A DNA stretch of 64,000 bases from Clavibacter sepedonicus (GTDB lineage Bacteria; Actinomycetota; Actinomycetes; Actinomycetales; Microbacteriaceae). Positions 25,259 through 34,898 of this stretch are shown here, piece by piece. The notes beneath the pieces were generated by a model, which saw only the letters and a list, made by a program, of their open reading frames with translations, was not told the origin of the DNA and did not search any database. Numbering within the stretch: position 1 is the first letter of the stretch; every line of letters begins with the position of its first letter. The position numbers and the translations under genes are program-made. Location: assembly GCF_000069225.1 (NCBI RefSeq), contig NC_010407.1, positions 62,001 through 126,000 of the forward strand, read 5' to 3'.

Positions 25259-25756
25259 CTAGCGGCTGACGAGCGTCGACAGGGCGTGCGACGCCGGCTG
25301 CGCGAGCGTCGCCGCGGGGGCCGCCGCGGGCGCGCCGACGCCGCTCAGGATGTCGAGCGCGCGCCGCAGCCGGGTGCTGGAGGTGTGCATCGTGTACGGG
25401 AAGTACACGACCTCCACGCCGACGGCCGCGAACTCGGCCTCCAGGCGCTCGCCCTTCGGGGTGCCGCGCCAGTCGTCGCCCTTGAAGAAGACGTCGAAGC
25501 CCACCTCGCGCCAGGTGTCGAGCTTGTCCGGCAGGGTCTCCGCGCGGGCCTGGTCGACGTAGCTGATGTGGCTCACGATCTCGAGGCGCTCGGCGAGCGG
25601 CACCACCGGCGTGATGCCCTTGTTGCGCTCGAGCATCTCGTCGGAGACGACGCCCGCGATGAGGAAGTCGCACCGGCTCTTGGCGTGCTTGAGGATGTTG
25701 AGGTGTCCGACGTGGAAGAGGTCGAAGGCACCGGCGGCGTAGCCGATTCGGGTCAT
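25259..25756 (-). CDS. TagD-like glycerol-3-phosphate cytidylyltransferase family protein
   Basis: A 165-residue nucleotidyltransferase of the cytidylyltransferase-like family. The HxGH motif is in FDLFHVGHLN (H15 and H18) and the C-terminal nucleotide-binding motif appears as MHTSSTRLRRAL. Such enzymes make CDP-glycerol or a related CDP-polyol for teichoic acid or other surface polymers. The last 30 residues are Ala-rich and outside the domain. It stands alone, divergent from the surface-protein block, and a CDP-alcohol phosphotransferase lies 9 kb away in the exopolysaccharide genes. Confidence 0.85.
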   Translation of the reverse strand: MTRIGYAAGAFDLFHVGHLNILKHAKSRCDFLIAGVVSDEMLERNKGITPVVPLAERLEIVSHISYVDQARAETLPDKLDTWREVGFDVFFKGDDWRGTPKGERLEAEFAAVGVEVVYFPYTMHTSSTRLRRALDILSGVGAPAAAPAATLAQPASHALSTLVSR

Positions 25757-26134
25757 GGCACACGTGTCTCGGGTCGTCCGCGGTCCGGGCGCGGGTACGC
25801 GCGGATGCGGGATCGGGTGCAGCCCGGTGCGGGTACGCCGGGCGGGGGCCTCCTGCTCTCGACGACGCGGGTACGTCGGCCGCCCTGGGTGGGGGGCGAC
25901 GGGGAGCGGGTGGACCTCCGGCGATCTTACGGGCGACCCGGCCGGCCGCGGAAGCGGGATACCCGAAAGGGGGGCATCCCGGTGATCCAGGGGGCACGCC
26001 CCCGTCGCCGCGGCCATGACCTCCGTTCGGGGGGCACAACAGCCTGTTGCTGAGCTACATTCGACCAACCCCACCTGTCTGGTGGGTTTTCATCGGCCTG
26101 TCTGACCGGCCGATCCGAGCGAGGACCCGCCCGC
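25757..26134. other. Divergent intergenic region before the beta-helix genes
   Basis: About 380 bases without a supported gene. It starts with very G-rich sequence containing repeated CGGGTACG motifs (near 25794, 25827 and 25868), then becomes AT-richer from 26035 (TGTTGCTGAGCTACATTCG), where the plus-strand promoter probably lies. A terminator-like hairpin sits at 26070-26090 within the likely leader. Confidence 0.4.
26070..26090 (+). terminator. Terminator-like hairpin in the leader of the first beta-helix gene
   Basis: CCCACC (26070-26075), a 5-base loop, GGTGGG (26081-26086) and TTTT (26087-26090). The stem is short, but this is one of the few hairpins here with a T-run. Placed 45 bases before the start codon, it could be an attenuator. 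Confidence 0.4.
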
Positions 26135-28780
26135 ATGCGCCACCGCACCCCACCCACCGGATCGACCCGGACACCCGACGGATCGACCCCCGCCCGCACC
26201 GGGACGGACCGGCACGCCGCCGCCGCGACCCGCCCCCGCCCCGCCCGCCACCTGGTCGCGCTCGCCGTGGTCGTCGGGCTGGCCGTCCCGGCCGTCCTCG
26301 TCGCCCCGCAGGCCGCGAGCGCCGCGACCGGCCAGGACCTCACCGCGGGGACCCCCGTGTTCACCGACTCCTTCACCCGCAGCGCGACCGGGGGATGGGG
26401 CACCGCCGCCGGCACCGGGGCGTACTCCTACGACGGCGTCTCGGCGTTCCGCGCCAACGGCACGCAGGGCGTCATCGACCTCGCCCGGGCCGGCACCGCC
26501 GCGTCGGCCGCCGTCCCCGTGGCCGCTCCCGTCGACAGCGAGACGACCGTCCGCGTGCTGATCCCCCGCGTCCCCGCGCAGGGCAACGGCGTCTACGCCG
26601 GGCTCCAGCAGCGCGTGACGGGCTCCTCGTACTACCAGTCGAGCGTGCGGGTCGACAGCGCGGGCGACGCGCGGCTCTCGGTCGTGCGCGTCAACGGATC
26701 CACCGCGGGGCAGGCCACCGTGGTCGGCGACACCGTCGTGGCGCGGGGCGTCGTGCCCGGCCGCGTCGTGGTCATCCAGTCGCGCGTCTCGGGTTCCGCC
26801 GCCGTCGCGATCGACGCCCGCGCGTGGGTGGACGGCCAGGCCGTTCCCGGCTGGCAGGCCGCCGCCGTGGACACGAGCGCCTCGCGCCTCGTCGCGGGGA
26901 CGGGCACGCGCCTGTGGTCGTACCTCTCGAAGTCGTCCGGGCCGCAGTCCGTCGCGTTCGACGACGTGGCGGTCCGGCCGCTCACAGCACCGGTCGCGGC
27001 ACCCGCGCCGACGCCCACGCCTGCCCCGACGACGCCGGCTCCCGCGCCCGCGCCCGGCACCGGATCCGGCTCGTCCGACGCCGAGCAGGGCGTCTCCCTC
27101 GGCGACGCGCGCACGGGCGCGGGCTCCGCGCCCGTCGGATCCACCTCCTACGGCGTGCCGTCGGATGCGGTCTACGTCGCGCCGACCGGCTCGAACGGCG
27201 GATCCGGGTCGAAGTCGTCGCCGTACGCCACCATCCAGAAGGCCGTCGACGCCGCCCCCGCCGGGCGCACGATCGTCGTCCGTGCCGGCACGTACCACGA
27301 GTCGGTCGTGATGCCGCAGGGCAAGGCCCTCACGCTGCAGTCGTACCCGGGCGAGAGGGTGTGGCTCGACGGCAGCCGCCAGGTGTCCTCCTGGACGGCC
27401 TCGGGATCCACCCGCTACGCGAGCGGCTGGGACGTCGCCTTCGACGCCAGCCCCACCTACACGCGCGGCAAGCCCGACGGCACCGCGACCGGGTGGCGCT
27501 TCGTCGACCCGGCGTACCCGATGGCCGCGCACCCCGACCAGGTCTGGATCGGGCAGACGGCGCAGAAGCAGGTCGCCTCGCGCGACCGGGTCGTCGCCGG
27601 CACGTTCTTCGTCGACACCGCGGCCGACCGCCTCTACATCGGATCCGACCCGGGCAGCCAGCCGGTGCGCTCGAGCGACCTCGTGCAGGCACTCAGCGTC
27701 CGCGGCGACGGCAGCACGGTGCGCGGCATCGGGATCCGCCGGTACGCGCCCTCGGTGCCGGACCTCGGCGCGGTCGTCGTGCAGGCCCGGAACGTCACGG
27801 TCGAGAACCTCGTGATCACCGACAACGCCACCACGGGCATCTCCATCACGGCGACCGGGGCGAAGGCGACCGCGCTCACCGTGGCCCGCAACGGCATGCT
27901 CGGGATGCACGCGAACTACGCCGACGGGCTGCGCGCCTCGCGCCTGCTGGTGGCCGACAACGACACCGAGCGCTTCAACCGGGCGCCCGTGTCCGGCGGC
28001 TTCAAGATCACGCGCAGCCGCGACGTGGACGTGAAGGACAGCGCGATCCTCCGCAACGTCGGCAACGGCCTGTGGTTCGACGAGTCCGTCTACGACGCCG
28101 TCGTCTCGGGCAACGACGTGATGGACAACTCGGGATCCGGCGTCGCCTTCGAGCTCTCGGCGACCATCGCGATCGTGGACAACGTGGTGGCCCGCAACGG
28201 CGAGGAGGGCGTCTGGATCGACGACACCGGCCACGTGGACATCTGGAACAACACGTTCGTCGCGAACGACCGCAACATCGACATCTCGCAGGGCACGCGG
28301 CGCGCGTCGGACCTCTCGACGGCCGGCCACGATCCCCGTCAGAAGCTGCCGGACCCCACCGTGACGTGGGTGGTGACCGACGTCGACATCGCGAACAACG
28401 TGATGCAGGGATCCACCGGCAACGCGCTGCTGGCGGTGGAGGACCACTCGCACCAGCGCTCGGCCGGCCAGATGGGCATCACGACCTCCGGCAACGTCTA
28501 CCAGCGCGACGCCGCGAACCGCCCCGGCTGGGCCGTGATCTGGTCCCGCGGTGCCGGGGACCCGGCCGTGTACGGATCGGTGCAGGCGTTCAGCGCCGCG
28601 ACCGGCAACGACCGCTCGTCGCTCGCGATCGACGGGCGCCCGGTCGTGGGCTCGGGCTTCCGGCTCACCGACGAGGTGCGCCGCGTCGAGACGCAGGTAG
28701 CCGTGCCGCTGCTGGGCACGGTCGCGGGCCTCATCGGCTGGCTGACCGGCGCGCGCGAGCTCGGGGCCGACGTGGGCTGA
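26135..28780 (+). CDS. Secreted right-handed beta-helix protein, paralogue 1
   Basis: An 881-residue exported protein. A long positively charged leader is followed by a hydrophobic segment (HLVALAVVVGLAVPAVLV) and an AxA cleavage site at QAASA-ATG near residue 64. Residues 70-285 form a beta-rich domain starting FTDSFTRSATGGWGTA, then comes a Pro/Thr/Ala-rich linker (about 288-330) and a DUF1565-type start (VYVAPTGSNGGSGSKSSPYA) leading into a parallel beta-helix (about 345-800, many N-x-G-I/V turns). Such proteins are often polysaccharide lyases, hydrolases or epimerases. I cannot assign catalytic residues. It precedes a close paralogue and exopolysaccharide genes, suggesting action on surface glycans of the cell or of the plant. 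Confidence 0.8.
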   Translation: MRHRTPPTGSTRTPDGSTPARTGTDRHAAAATRPRPARHLVALAVVVGLAVPAVLVAPQAASAATGQDLTAGTPVFTDSFTRSATGGWGTAAGTGAYSYDGVSAFRANGTQGVIDLARAGTAASAAVPVAAPVDSETTVRVLIPRVPAQGNGVYAGLQQRVTGSSYYQSSVRVDSAGDARLSVVRVNGSTAGQATVVGDTVVARGVVPGRVVVIQSRVSGSAAVAIDARAWVDGQAVPGWQAAAVDTSASRLVAGTGTRLWSYLSKSSGPQSVAFDDVAVRPLTAPVAAPAPTPTPAPTTPAPAPAPGTGSGSSDAEQGVSLGDARTGAGSAPVGSTSYGVPSDAVYVAPTGSNGGSGSKSSPYATIQKAVDAAPAGRTIVVRAGTYHESVVMPQGKALTLQSYPGERVWLDGSRQVSSWTASGSTRYASGWDVAFDASPTYTRGKPDGTATGWRFVDPAYPMAAHPDQVWIGQTAQKQVASRDRVVAGTFFVDTAADRLYIGSDPGSQPVRSSDLVQALSVRGDGSTVRGIGIRRYAPSVPDLGAVVVQARNVTVENLVITDNATTGISITATGAKATALTVARNGMLGMHANYADGLRASRLLVADNDTERFNRAPVSGGFKITRSRDVDVKDSAILRNVGNGLWFDESVYDAVVSGNDVMDNSGSGVAFELSATIAIVDNVVARNGEEGVWIDDTGHVDIWNNTFVANDRNIDISQGTRRASDLSTAGHDPRQKLPDPTVTWVVTDVDIANNVMQGSTGNALLAVEDHSHQRSAGQMGITTSGNVYQRDAANRPGWAVIWSRGAGDPAVYGSVQAFSAATGNDRSSLAIDGRPVVGSGFRLTDEVRRVETQVAVPLLGTVAGLIGWLTGARELGADVG

Positions 28781-28790
28781 TCCCCGCACG

Positions 28791-28836
28791 CACGACAGGA
28801 CGGGCCGACCCCTCGGGGTCGGCCCGTCCTGTCGTG
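28791..28836 (+). terminator. Very strong hairpin terminator
   Basis: Arms 28791-28812 and 28815-28836 are perfectly complementary over 22 bases, 10 bases after the stop of the first beta-helix gene. There is no T-tract, as is usual for terminators in high-GC actinobacteria. It separates the two paralogues into different transcripts. Confidence 0.8.
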
Positions 28837-29132
28837 CCCGGGGAAGTCGTCCCGTGCCCGGGCGGTCGTCCCCGTGCCCCGAGGCGGTGTGGTCCCAGCG
28901 CCCCCGGTGCGATCGTCCCCGCGCCCCGCAGCGCCCCCGGTGGGGGCGCAGGTGGTCGGGGCGTCGCCGTCAGGGCGGGAACCAGTGCGCCGGGCGGCGG
29001 GATGGGTACGACTACTGGCCCCGGCGGCGCGACCGGAGGGCGGGCGCGACGGAGCCTGGGACGACACCACCAGCCCGTCCCCGGACGGGCACCCACCGCC
29101 ATCCGCCGCTGCGCACAGGCAAGGACCGTCCC
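28837..29132. other. Gap between the two beta-helix paralogues
   Basis: Contains near-repeats of TCCCCGTGCCCCG / TCCCGTGCCCGG (28850-28880) and a perfect hairpin GCGCCCCC-GGT-GGGGGCGC (28931-28949). No reading frame here has a supported start. A promoter for the second paralogue presumably lies near its end but no clear hexamers are seen. Confidence 0.4.
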
Positions 29133-31754
29133 ATGAACGGCACGCCCCGCTCCTCACGCTCCCACCGCTCCCGGCACGCGATCGCGCTCGCGGTCGCCGC
29201 CGGGCTCGTCCTGCCCGCCGCGCTCGTCGCCGCGGATCCCGCGTCCGCCGCGACCGGCCAGGACCTCGTCGCCGGCGCCGCCGTCCACTCGGACGCTTTC
29301 ACCCGCAGCGCGACCGGCGGCTGGGGGACGGCCCCCGGATCCGCGGCGTACGCCTACGACGTGCCCGCGGCCTTCCGCGTCAACGGCACGCAGGGCGTCG
29401 TCGACCTGCCGAAGGCGGGGACGTCGCTCACCGCGACGCTGCCGGGCACCGTCCCCGCCGACGCCGAGGCCACGATGCGCGTGATGCTGCCGCGGATCCC
29501 GGCCGTGGGCAGCGGCGTCTACGCGGGCCTCCAGCAGCGGGCGGCGGGCTCGTCGTACTACCAGACGAGCGTGCGCGTCGACCCGGCGGGGGACGCGCGG
29601 CTGTCGGTCGTGCGGGTGAACGGATCCACGGCCGCGCAGACCACGCTCGCCGCGGAGGTCGTGGTGGCGCGCGGACTCGTGCCGGGGCAGGTGCTGAGCG
29701 TGCAGTCGCGCGTCTCGGGATCCTCGCCGGTGGCCGTCGACGCGCGCGCCTGGCGGGTGGGCACGGCCGTCCCCGCGTGGCAGGCCGCCGCAACGGACGC
29801 GAGCGCCGCGCGGCTGACCGCCGGATCCGCGACCCGCGTCTGGTCGTACCTCTCCTCGTCGTCCCGCCCGCAGGCGCTCGCGTTCGACGACCTGGCGGTG
29901 CGGCCGCTGACGCGGGCGGGGTCGACGCCCGCGCCGACGCCGACCGCGACGCCGACCGCGACTCCCACGCCGACCGCGATCCCTACGCCGACCGCGACCC
30001 CGACCCCCACCCCGACCCCCACCGCCCCCGCGCCGACCCCGTCGGATCCGGAGCAGACCGTGCCCCGCGGCGACGCGCGGCCCGGCACGGGATCGGGCGC
30101 CGCCGCCGTGGGCACCACGACCTACCCGGCACCCGCCGACGGCGTGTACGTGTCGCCGACCGGATCCGACACCGGCGCCGGCACGAAGGCGTCCCCGTAC
30201 GCGAGCATCCGCCGGGCCGTCGAGGCGGCCCCGTCCGGCCGCACGATCGTCGTCCGCGCCGGCACGTACCGCGAGACCGTGGTGATGCCCGCCGGCAAGG
30301 CGCTCACGCTGCAGTCGTACCCGGGCGAGGCGGTGTGGCTCGACGGGAGCCGCGCGCTGACCTCGTGGACCGCGTCCGGATCCACCCGCTACGCCTCCGG
30401 CTGGGACGTGACCTTCGACGCGAGCCCCACCTACACGCGCGGCGCGCCGGACGGCACGAAGGAGGGCTGGGCGTTCGTCGACCCGGCGCGTCCGTTGGCC
30501 GCGCACCCCGACCAGGTCTGGATCGGCCAGGCGGCGCAGCGCCAGGTCGCGTCGCTCGGGCAGGTGGTCCCCGGCACGTTCTTCGTCGACACCGCCGCCG
30601 ACCGCCTGTACATCGGGTCGGATCCGTCGGGCCAGACCGTGCGCGCCAGCGACCGCGTCAGCGCCCTGGCCGTCCGCGGCGACGGCAGCACCGTGCGCGG
30701 CATCGGCATCCGCCGGTACGCGCCGTCCGTCCCCGACATGGGCGCGCTCGTCGTCAGCGGCCGGGACGTCACCATCGCGGACGTCGCGATCACCGACAAC
30801 GCCACCACGGGCCTCTCCATCCAGGCGACCGACGTGACCCTGCGGGCGGTGACCTCGGCGCGCAACGGCATGCTCGGGATCCACGCCAACTACGCCGACC
30901 GGCTCCGCGCCTCCCAGCTCCTGGTCGCGGACGACAACACCGAGGGCTTCAATCGGGCCCCCGTGTCGGGCGGGGTCAAGATCACCCGCAGCCGCGACGT
31001 GGACGTGGTCGACAGCGCGTTCCTCCGCAGCGCCGGCAACGGCCTCTGGTTCGACGAGTCGGTGTTCGACGCGACGGTCGCGGGGAACGACGTGCTGGCG
31101 AACACGGGCAACGGCATCGTGTTCGAGCTCTCCGCGCAGCTCTCGTTCGTCGACAACGTCGCGGCGGGCAACGGCGCCGCGGGCCTCTGGATCGACGACT
31201 CCGGCCACGCGCAGGTCTGGGCGAACACCTTCTCCGCGAACAGGCGGGACGTGGACATCGCGCAGGGCACCCGGCGCGCGGCGAACCTGGGGGAGGCGGG
31301 CCACGACCCGCGGCAGCCGCTGCCGGACCCCACGGTCACGTGGATCGTCACCGACATCCAGGTCGCCGACAACGTGATGCAGGGCAGCACCGGCAACGCC
31401 CTGCTCGCCGTGGAGGACCACTCGCACGAGCGTTCCGCCACGCAGATGGGGATCACGACCGCGGGCAACGCGTACCAGCGCGACATCGCCTCGAGCCCGA
31501 GGTGGGCGATCGTGTGGGCCCGCGGCCCCGGCGACCCGGCCGTCCACGACACGGTCGCGGCGTTCGCGCAGGCGACGGGCAACGACCGGACGAGCCTCGA
31601 CGTCGTGGGCCGGAAGGTGCTCGGATCCGGCTGGCGGCTCACCGCCGAGGTCGCAGCCCAGCAGGCCACGGTCGCCGTCGCCGTGCCCGCGGACGTCGCG
31701 GCGCTGCGCGGAGTGGCGACGGGCGCCCGCGTCATCGGGGCATCGGCCGGCTGA
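29133..31754 (+). CDS. Secreted right-handed beta-helix protein, paralogue 2
   Basis: An 873-residue exported protein, paralogous to the preceding gene over its whole length. Signal peptide: Arg/His-rich start, hydrophobic AIALAVAAGLVLPAALVA, cleavage near DPASA-ATG. The N-terminal FTRSATGGWGTA domain, linker and beta-helix are in the same order. The linker is longer and made of repeated PTAT/PTPT units (about residues 267-305), encoded by a near-tandem DNA repeat. AAGGA lies upstream of the ATG. Conserved blocks such as GNGLWFDESV and RAPVSGG are shared with the first copy, so both copies appear to be under constraint. Confidence 0.8.
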   Translation: MNGTPRSSRSHRSRHAIALAVAAGLVLPAALVAADPASAATGQDLVAGAAVHSDAFTRSATGGWGTAPGSAAYAYDVPAAFRVNGTQGVVDLPKAGTSLTATLPGTVPADAEATMRVMLPRIPAVGSGVYAGLQQRAAGSSYYQTSVRVDPAGDARLSVVRVNGSTAAQTTLAAEVVVARGLVPGQVLSVQSRVSGSSPVAVDARAWRVGTAVPAWQAAATDASAARLTAGSATRVWSYLSSSSRPQALAFDDLAVRPLTRAGSTPAPTPTATPTATPTPTAIPTPTATPTPTPTPTAPAPTPSDPEQTVPRGDARPGTGSGAAAVGTTTYPAPADGVYVSPTGSDTGAGTKASPYASIRRAVEAAPSGRTIVVRAGTYRETVVMPAGKALTLQSYPGEAVWLDGSRALTSWTASGSTRYASGWDVTFDASPTYTRGAPDGTKEGWAFVDPARPLAAHPDQVWIGQAAQRQVASLGQVVPGTFFVDTAADRLYIGSDPSGQTVRASDRVSALAVRGDGSTVRGIGIRRYAPSVPDMGALVVSGRDVTIADVAITDNATTGLSIQATDVTLRAVTSARNGMLGIHANYADRLRASQLLVADDNTEGFNRAPVSGGVKITRSRDVDVVDSAFLRSAGNGLWFDESVFDATVAGNDVLANTGNGIVFELSAQLSFVDNVAAGNGAAGLWIDDSGHAQVWANTFSANRRDVDIAQGTRRAANLGEAGHDPRQPLPDPTVTWIVTDIQVADNVMQGSTGNALLAVEDHSHERSATQMGITTAGNAYQRDIASSPRWAIVWARGPGDPAVHDTVAAFAQATGNDRTSLDVVGRKVLGSGWRLTAEVAAQQATVAVAVPADVAALRGVATGARVIGASAG
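29930..30046 (+). repeat. Near-tandem repeat encoding the Pro/Thr linker of paralogue 2
   Basis: Units of the type ACGCCGACCGCG and CCGACCCCCACC recur about ten times and encode alternating PTAT and PTPT. The corresponding linker in paralogue 1 is shorter, which suggests length change by slippage. Confidence 0.65.
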
Positions 31755-32100
31755 GCGCGTCCGGGCGGAGATCGGGGGACACCGTCCCCCGAAGGGGGAG
31801 GGGCGACGGGGCTCGGGGTGCGTTTAGCATTGCCACCGTCACCACCCGCCGTTCACCCGTCGTACCCGCGATGGACGCTCTCGGACGAGGCCCACCCAGC
31901 CCGTCCATCCCCGAGCTGTGGACCTGACGGGGTCTTCCCGGACCGCGTCGCACCCCGCATCACCCACCTGTAACCCGAAACGCAGGCACACACCCGATGA
32001 ACCCGTCATCGGCGCAGGACCGTACCCGCCGTCCGCGCCCGAACGCGCCCACCCGCCCCTCCGACACCCCGCGACCGCTCGACGCGCTGCCCGGCACGCG
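31755..32100. other. Intergenic region before the exopolysaccharide genes, with hairpin
   Basis: A perfect 9-bp hairpin TCGGGGGAC-ACC-GTCCCCCGA (31772-31792) follows the beta-helix gene and is a likely terminator. Further on, TTTAGCAT near 31824 is a weak -10 candidate. An upstream in-frame GTG at 31918 could extend the next protein by 61 residues, but that stretch looks non-coding (Pro/Arg/His-rich). Confidence 0.5.
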
Positions 32101-33654
32101 ATGAGCACCACGAGGAACCGTCCCGCGACCCGGGGCGAGCGCACCCGCCTGCGCACCGAGCGCCGCTCGGCGCACCGCCCGATCATCGGATCCGGCGTCG
32201 CGCCCGTCGCGCCCGTCGCCCCCGCCGTCCCCTCGGGCCGCCGCTGGGCCCGCGACTACCGCACCCGCCTCATGGCGAGCGACTGGGCGATCATCGTCGC
32301 CACCGTCCTCGTCGCCCAGCTCACGCGCTTCGGCACGGGCGACGCGGCCGTCGAGGCCGGCTCGATGCAGCTCGACTACGGGGTCGTCTCCGTCGTCGTC
32401 GTGGCCGCGTGGATCGCCGTGCTCGGCGCGTTCCGCACCCGCGACGCCCGCATCGTGGGCGTCGGCGTCTCCGAGTACAAGCGGGTCGTCAACGCGTCCG
32501 CGATCACGTTCGGCGCGCTCGCGATCGGCTTCCTGCTGCTCAAGGTCGACATCGCCCGCGGCTACGTCGTGCTCGCGTTCCCGCTCGGCGTCGTCGCGCT
32601 CCTCGTGAGCCGGTGGACCTGGCGCCAGTGGCTGATCCGCCGCCGCCTCCAGGGCGCGCACCTGTCGCGGGTCGTGGTCGTGGGATCCCGGGCCGACGTC
32701 GAGGACGTGGCCGCGCAGATCCTGCTCCGCCCCGCATCGGGCTACGCGGTCGTGGGCGTCGCGATCGACGACCACATCGCCGGCCTCGAGGTCGCCGGGC
32801 GCACGATCCCCGTCGTCTCCGACCTCGGCTCCGTCGCCGCGGCCGCCGCCCGCACCGCCGCCGACGCCGTCATCGTCGCCAGCCAGCCGCGGGCCGGCAG
32901 CAACGCCGTCCGCACGCTCGGCTGGGAGCTCGAGGGCTCGTCGATCGAGCTGGTGCTCGCGTCGCGCCTCACCGACGTCGCCGGCCCGCGGATCCACTTC
33001 CGCCCGGTCGAGGGCCTGCCCCTCATCCACGTGGAGATCCCGCAGTTCGAGGGCGGGAAGCACGTGATGAAGCGCGCCCTCGACATCGCCGTGGCCGGCC
33101 TCGCCCTCGTCGTGCTCTCGCCCGTGATGCTCGTCATCGCGTGCGTCGTCCGCATCGACAGCCCCGGCGGCGCCATCTTCCGCCAGGAGCGCGTCGGCAA
33201 GAGCGGCCAGGAGTTCCACATGCTCAAGTTCCGGTCGATGCGGGTCACCGCCGAGGCCGAGCTCGAGGCGCTGGCGGAGGCGAACGAGGGATCCGGCCCG
33301 CTGTTCAAGATGCGGAGCGACCCGCGCGTGACCCGCGTGGGCACCGTGCTCCGCCGCTACTCGCTCGACGAGCTGCCGCAGCTGTGGAACATCCTCGTCG
33401 GCGACATGAGCCTGGTGGGCCCGCGCCCGCCGCTGCGCCGCGAGGTGCAGGGCTACGAGAGCCACGTGCACCGCCGTCTGTTCATCAAGCCCGGCCTCAC
33501 GGGCATGTGGCAGGTGAACGGCCGGAGCGACCTGAGCTGGGACGAGAGCGTCCGGCTCGACCTGTACTACGTCGAGAACTGGTCCCTGACCGGCGACGTG
33601 ATGATCATGTGGCGCACCTTCCGTGTGCTCACCCGACCCGTAGGGGCTTACTGA
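32101..33654 (+). CDS. Polyprenyl-phosphate hexose-1-phosphate transferase (exopolysaccharide priming)
   Basis: A 517-residue WbaP-type initiating transferase that would move a sugar-1-phosphate onto undecaprenyl phosphate at the membrane, the first step of exopolysaccharide repeat-unit synthesis. Four membrane helices occupy about residues 58-175, then a CoA-binding-like domain (VVVVGSRADVEDVA), then a fifth helix (DIAVAGLALVVLSPVMLVI) and the catalytic C-terminus with KFRSMR, DELPQLWNIL and MSLVGPRPP. The ATG at 32101 has only a weak ribosome site, so the exact start is uncertain. The stop overlaps the start of the next gene (TGATG). Confidence 0.9.
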   Translation: MSTTRNRPATRGERTRLRTERRSAHRPIIGSGVAPVAPVAPAVPSGRRWARDYRTRLMASDWAIIVATVLVAQLTRFGTGDAAVEAGSMQLDYGVVSVVVVAAWIAVLGAFRTRDARIVGVGVSEYKRVVNASAITFGALAIGFLLLKVDIARGYVVLAFPLGVVALLVSRWTWRQWLIRRRLQGAHLSRVVVVGSRADVEDVAAQILLRPASGYAVVGVAIDDHIAGLEVAGRTIPVVSDLGSVAAAAARTAADAVIVASQPRAGSNAVRTLGWELEGSSIELVLASRLTDVAGPRIHFRPVEGLPLIHVEIPQFEGGKHVMKRALDIAVAGLALVVLSPVMLVIACVVRIDSPGGAIFRQERVGKSGQEFHMLKFRSMRVTAEAELEALAEANEGSGPLFKMRSDPRVTRVGTVLRRYSLDELPQLWNILVGDMSLVGPRPPLRREVQGYESHVHRRLFIKPGLTGMWQVNGRSDLSWDESVRLDLYYVENWSLTGDVMIMWRTFRVLTRPVGAY

Positions 33655-34898
33655 TGTCTGCAATCGAACCGCGTCGACTCCGCATCGCCATGGTCGGGAC
33701 CCGGGGGGTCCCCGCCGCGTACGGCGGATTCGAGACCGCCATCGAGGAGATCGGGCAGCGCCTCGCCGCCCGCGGCCACGACGTGACCGTCTACTGCCGT
33801 TCAGCTGGCCGTTCCACGAACCGCGCGCGCCCGCGCACCCACCTCGGCATGACGCTCGTGCACCTGCCCGCGCTCAAGACCAAGTCGATCGAGACGCTCA
33901 GCCACACCGCGCTGTCCGCGATCCACCTGGCCCTCGGCAAGCGCCAGGACGCGGCCTTCGTGTTCAACGCCGCCAACGCGCCGTTCGTCCCCCTCATCCG
34001 CTCCCGCGGCACGGCCACGGCCGTGCACGTGGACGGGCTCGAGTGGAAGCGGGGCAAGTGGGGCCGCATGGGCAAGAAGTACTACCGCATCGCCGAGCAG
34101 ATGGCCGTGAAGGACGCCGACGCGCTCATCTCGGACGCGCAGGGCATCGCCGACTACTACGACCACGAGTTCGGGATCCCAACGGAGCTGCTCACCTACG
34201 GCGCCGACATCCTCCGCGACCCCGCCAGCGACCGCCTCGCCGAGCTCGGCCTCGAGCCCGGCCAGTACCACCTCGTCGTCGCGCGCTTCGAGCCGGAGAA
34301 CCATGTCGACGTCATCGTCGACGGGTACACCGCGTCGGATGCGACCCTGCCGCTCGTCGTCGTCGGATCCGCGCCGTACTCCGCCGCGTACACCGACCGC
34401 ATCGAGCGGGTCGCCACCGCCGACCCGCGCATCCAGCGCCTCGGCGGGGTGTGGGACCAGGAGCAGCTCGACCAGCTCTACGCCCACGCGCTCACCTACA
34501 TCCACGGCCACTCGGTTGGCGGCACCAACCCGTCGCTGCTGCGCGCCATGGGCGCCGCGACCGCGACGCTCGCCAACGACAACGTCTTCAACCGCGACGT
34601 GCTCGGCGAGGACGGCCGCTTCTGGTCGGACGCCGCCGGCGTCGCCGCGCTCGTCGAGGGCGCGGAGGCCGCGGCCGACGAGGCCGTCGCGATCGGCCGC
34701 CGCCTGCAGGAGCGCGCCGAGGAGACCTACGACTGGGACGCGATCGCCGACGGCTACGAGGAGCTCGCGGCCCGCATGACGCGCGGCTACTCGACGCACG
34801 GGATGAGCCGCGGCGTCCGCTCGGCCACCCGCTGGGAGCCGGAGCTGCGCGCGAGCGACGCCAGCCGCACGTCCTTCCTCCTCGAGGAGAGCCGATGA
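33654..34898 (+). CDS. Glycosyltransferase (DUF1972/GT4-type, rhamnosyltransferase-like)
   Basis: A 414-residue GT-B glycosyltransferase. The N-terminal motif IAMVGTRGVPAAYGGFET is the signature of DUF1972-type enzymes, often rhamnosyltransferases; the C-terminal donor half includes LVVARFEPENHVD and HGHSVGGTNPSLLRAMG. No membrane segment is present. It shares one base with the preceding stop and overlaps the next start, so it is part of a coupled exopolysaccharide unit. The sugar transferred cannot be read from sequence. Confidence 0.87.
   Translation: MSAIEPRRLRIAMVGTRGVPAAYGGFETAIEEIGQRLAARGHDVTVYCRSAGRSTNRARPRTHLGMTLVHLPALKTKSIETLSHTALSAIHLALGKRQDAAFVFNAANAPFVPLIRSRGTATAVHVDGLEWKRGKWGRMGKKYYRIAEQMAVKDADALISDAQGIADYYDHEFGIPTELLTYGADILRDPASDRLAELGLEPGQYHLVVARFEPENHVDVIVDGYTASDATLPLVVVGSAPYSAAYTDRIERVATADPRIQRLGGVWDQEQLDQLYAHALTYIHGHSVGGTNPSLLRAMGAATATLANDNVFNRDVLGEDGRFWSDAAGVAALVEGAEAAADEAVAIGRRLQERAEETYDWDAIADGYEELAARMTRGYSTHGMSRGVRSATRWEPELRASDASRTSFLLEESR

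Noticed and set aside
30000..30046. CRISPR-like repeat array in the beta-helix linker
   Set aside because: The repeats are in-frame Pro/Thr codons with no unique spacers.
31918..32100. Upstream GTG start for the sugar transferase
   Set aside because: The extra 61 residues are Pro/Arg/His-rich with poor codon bias and no ribosome binding site; the ATG at 32101 is preferred, with some doubt.
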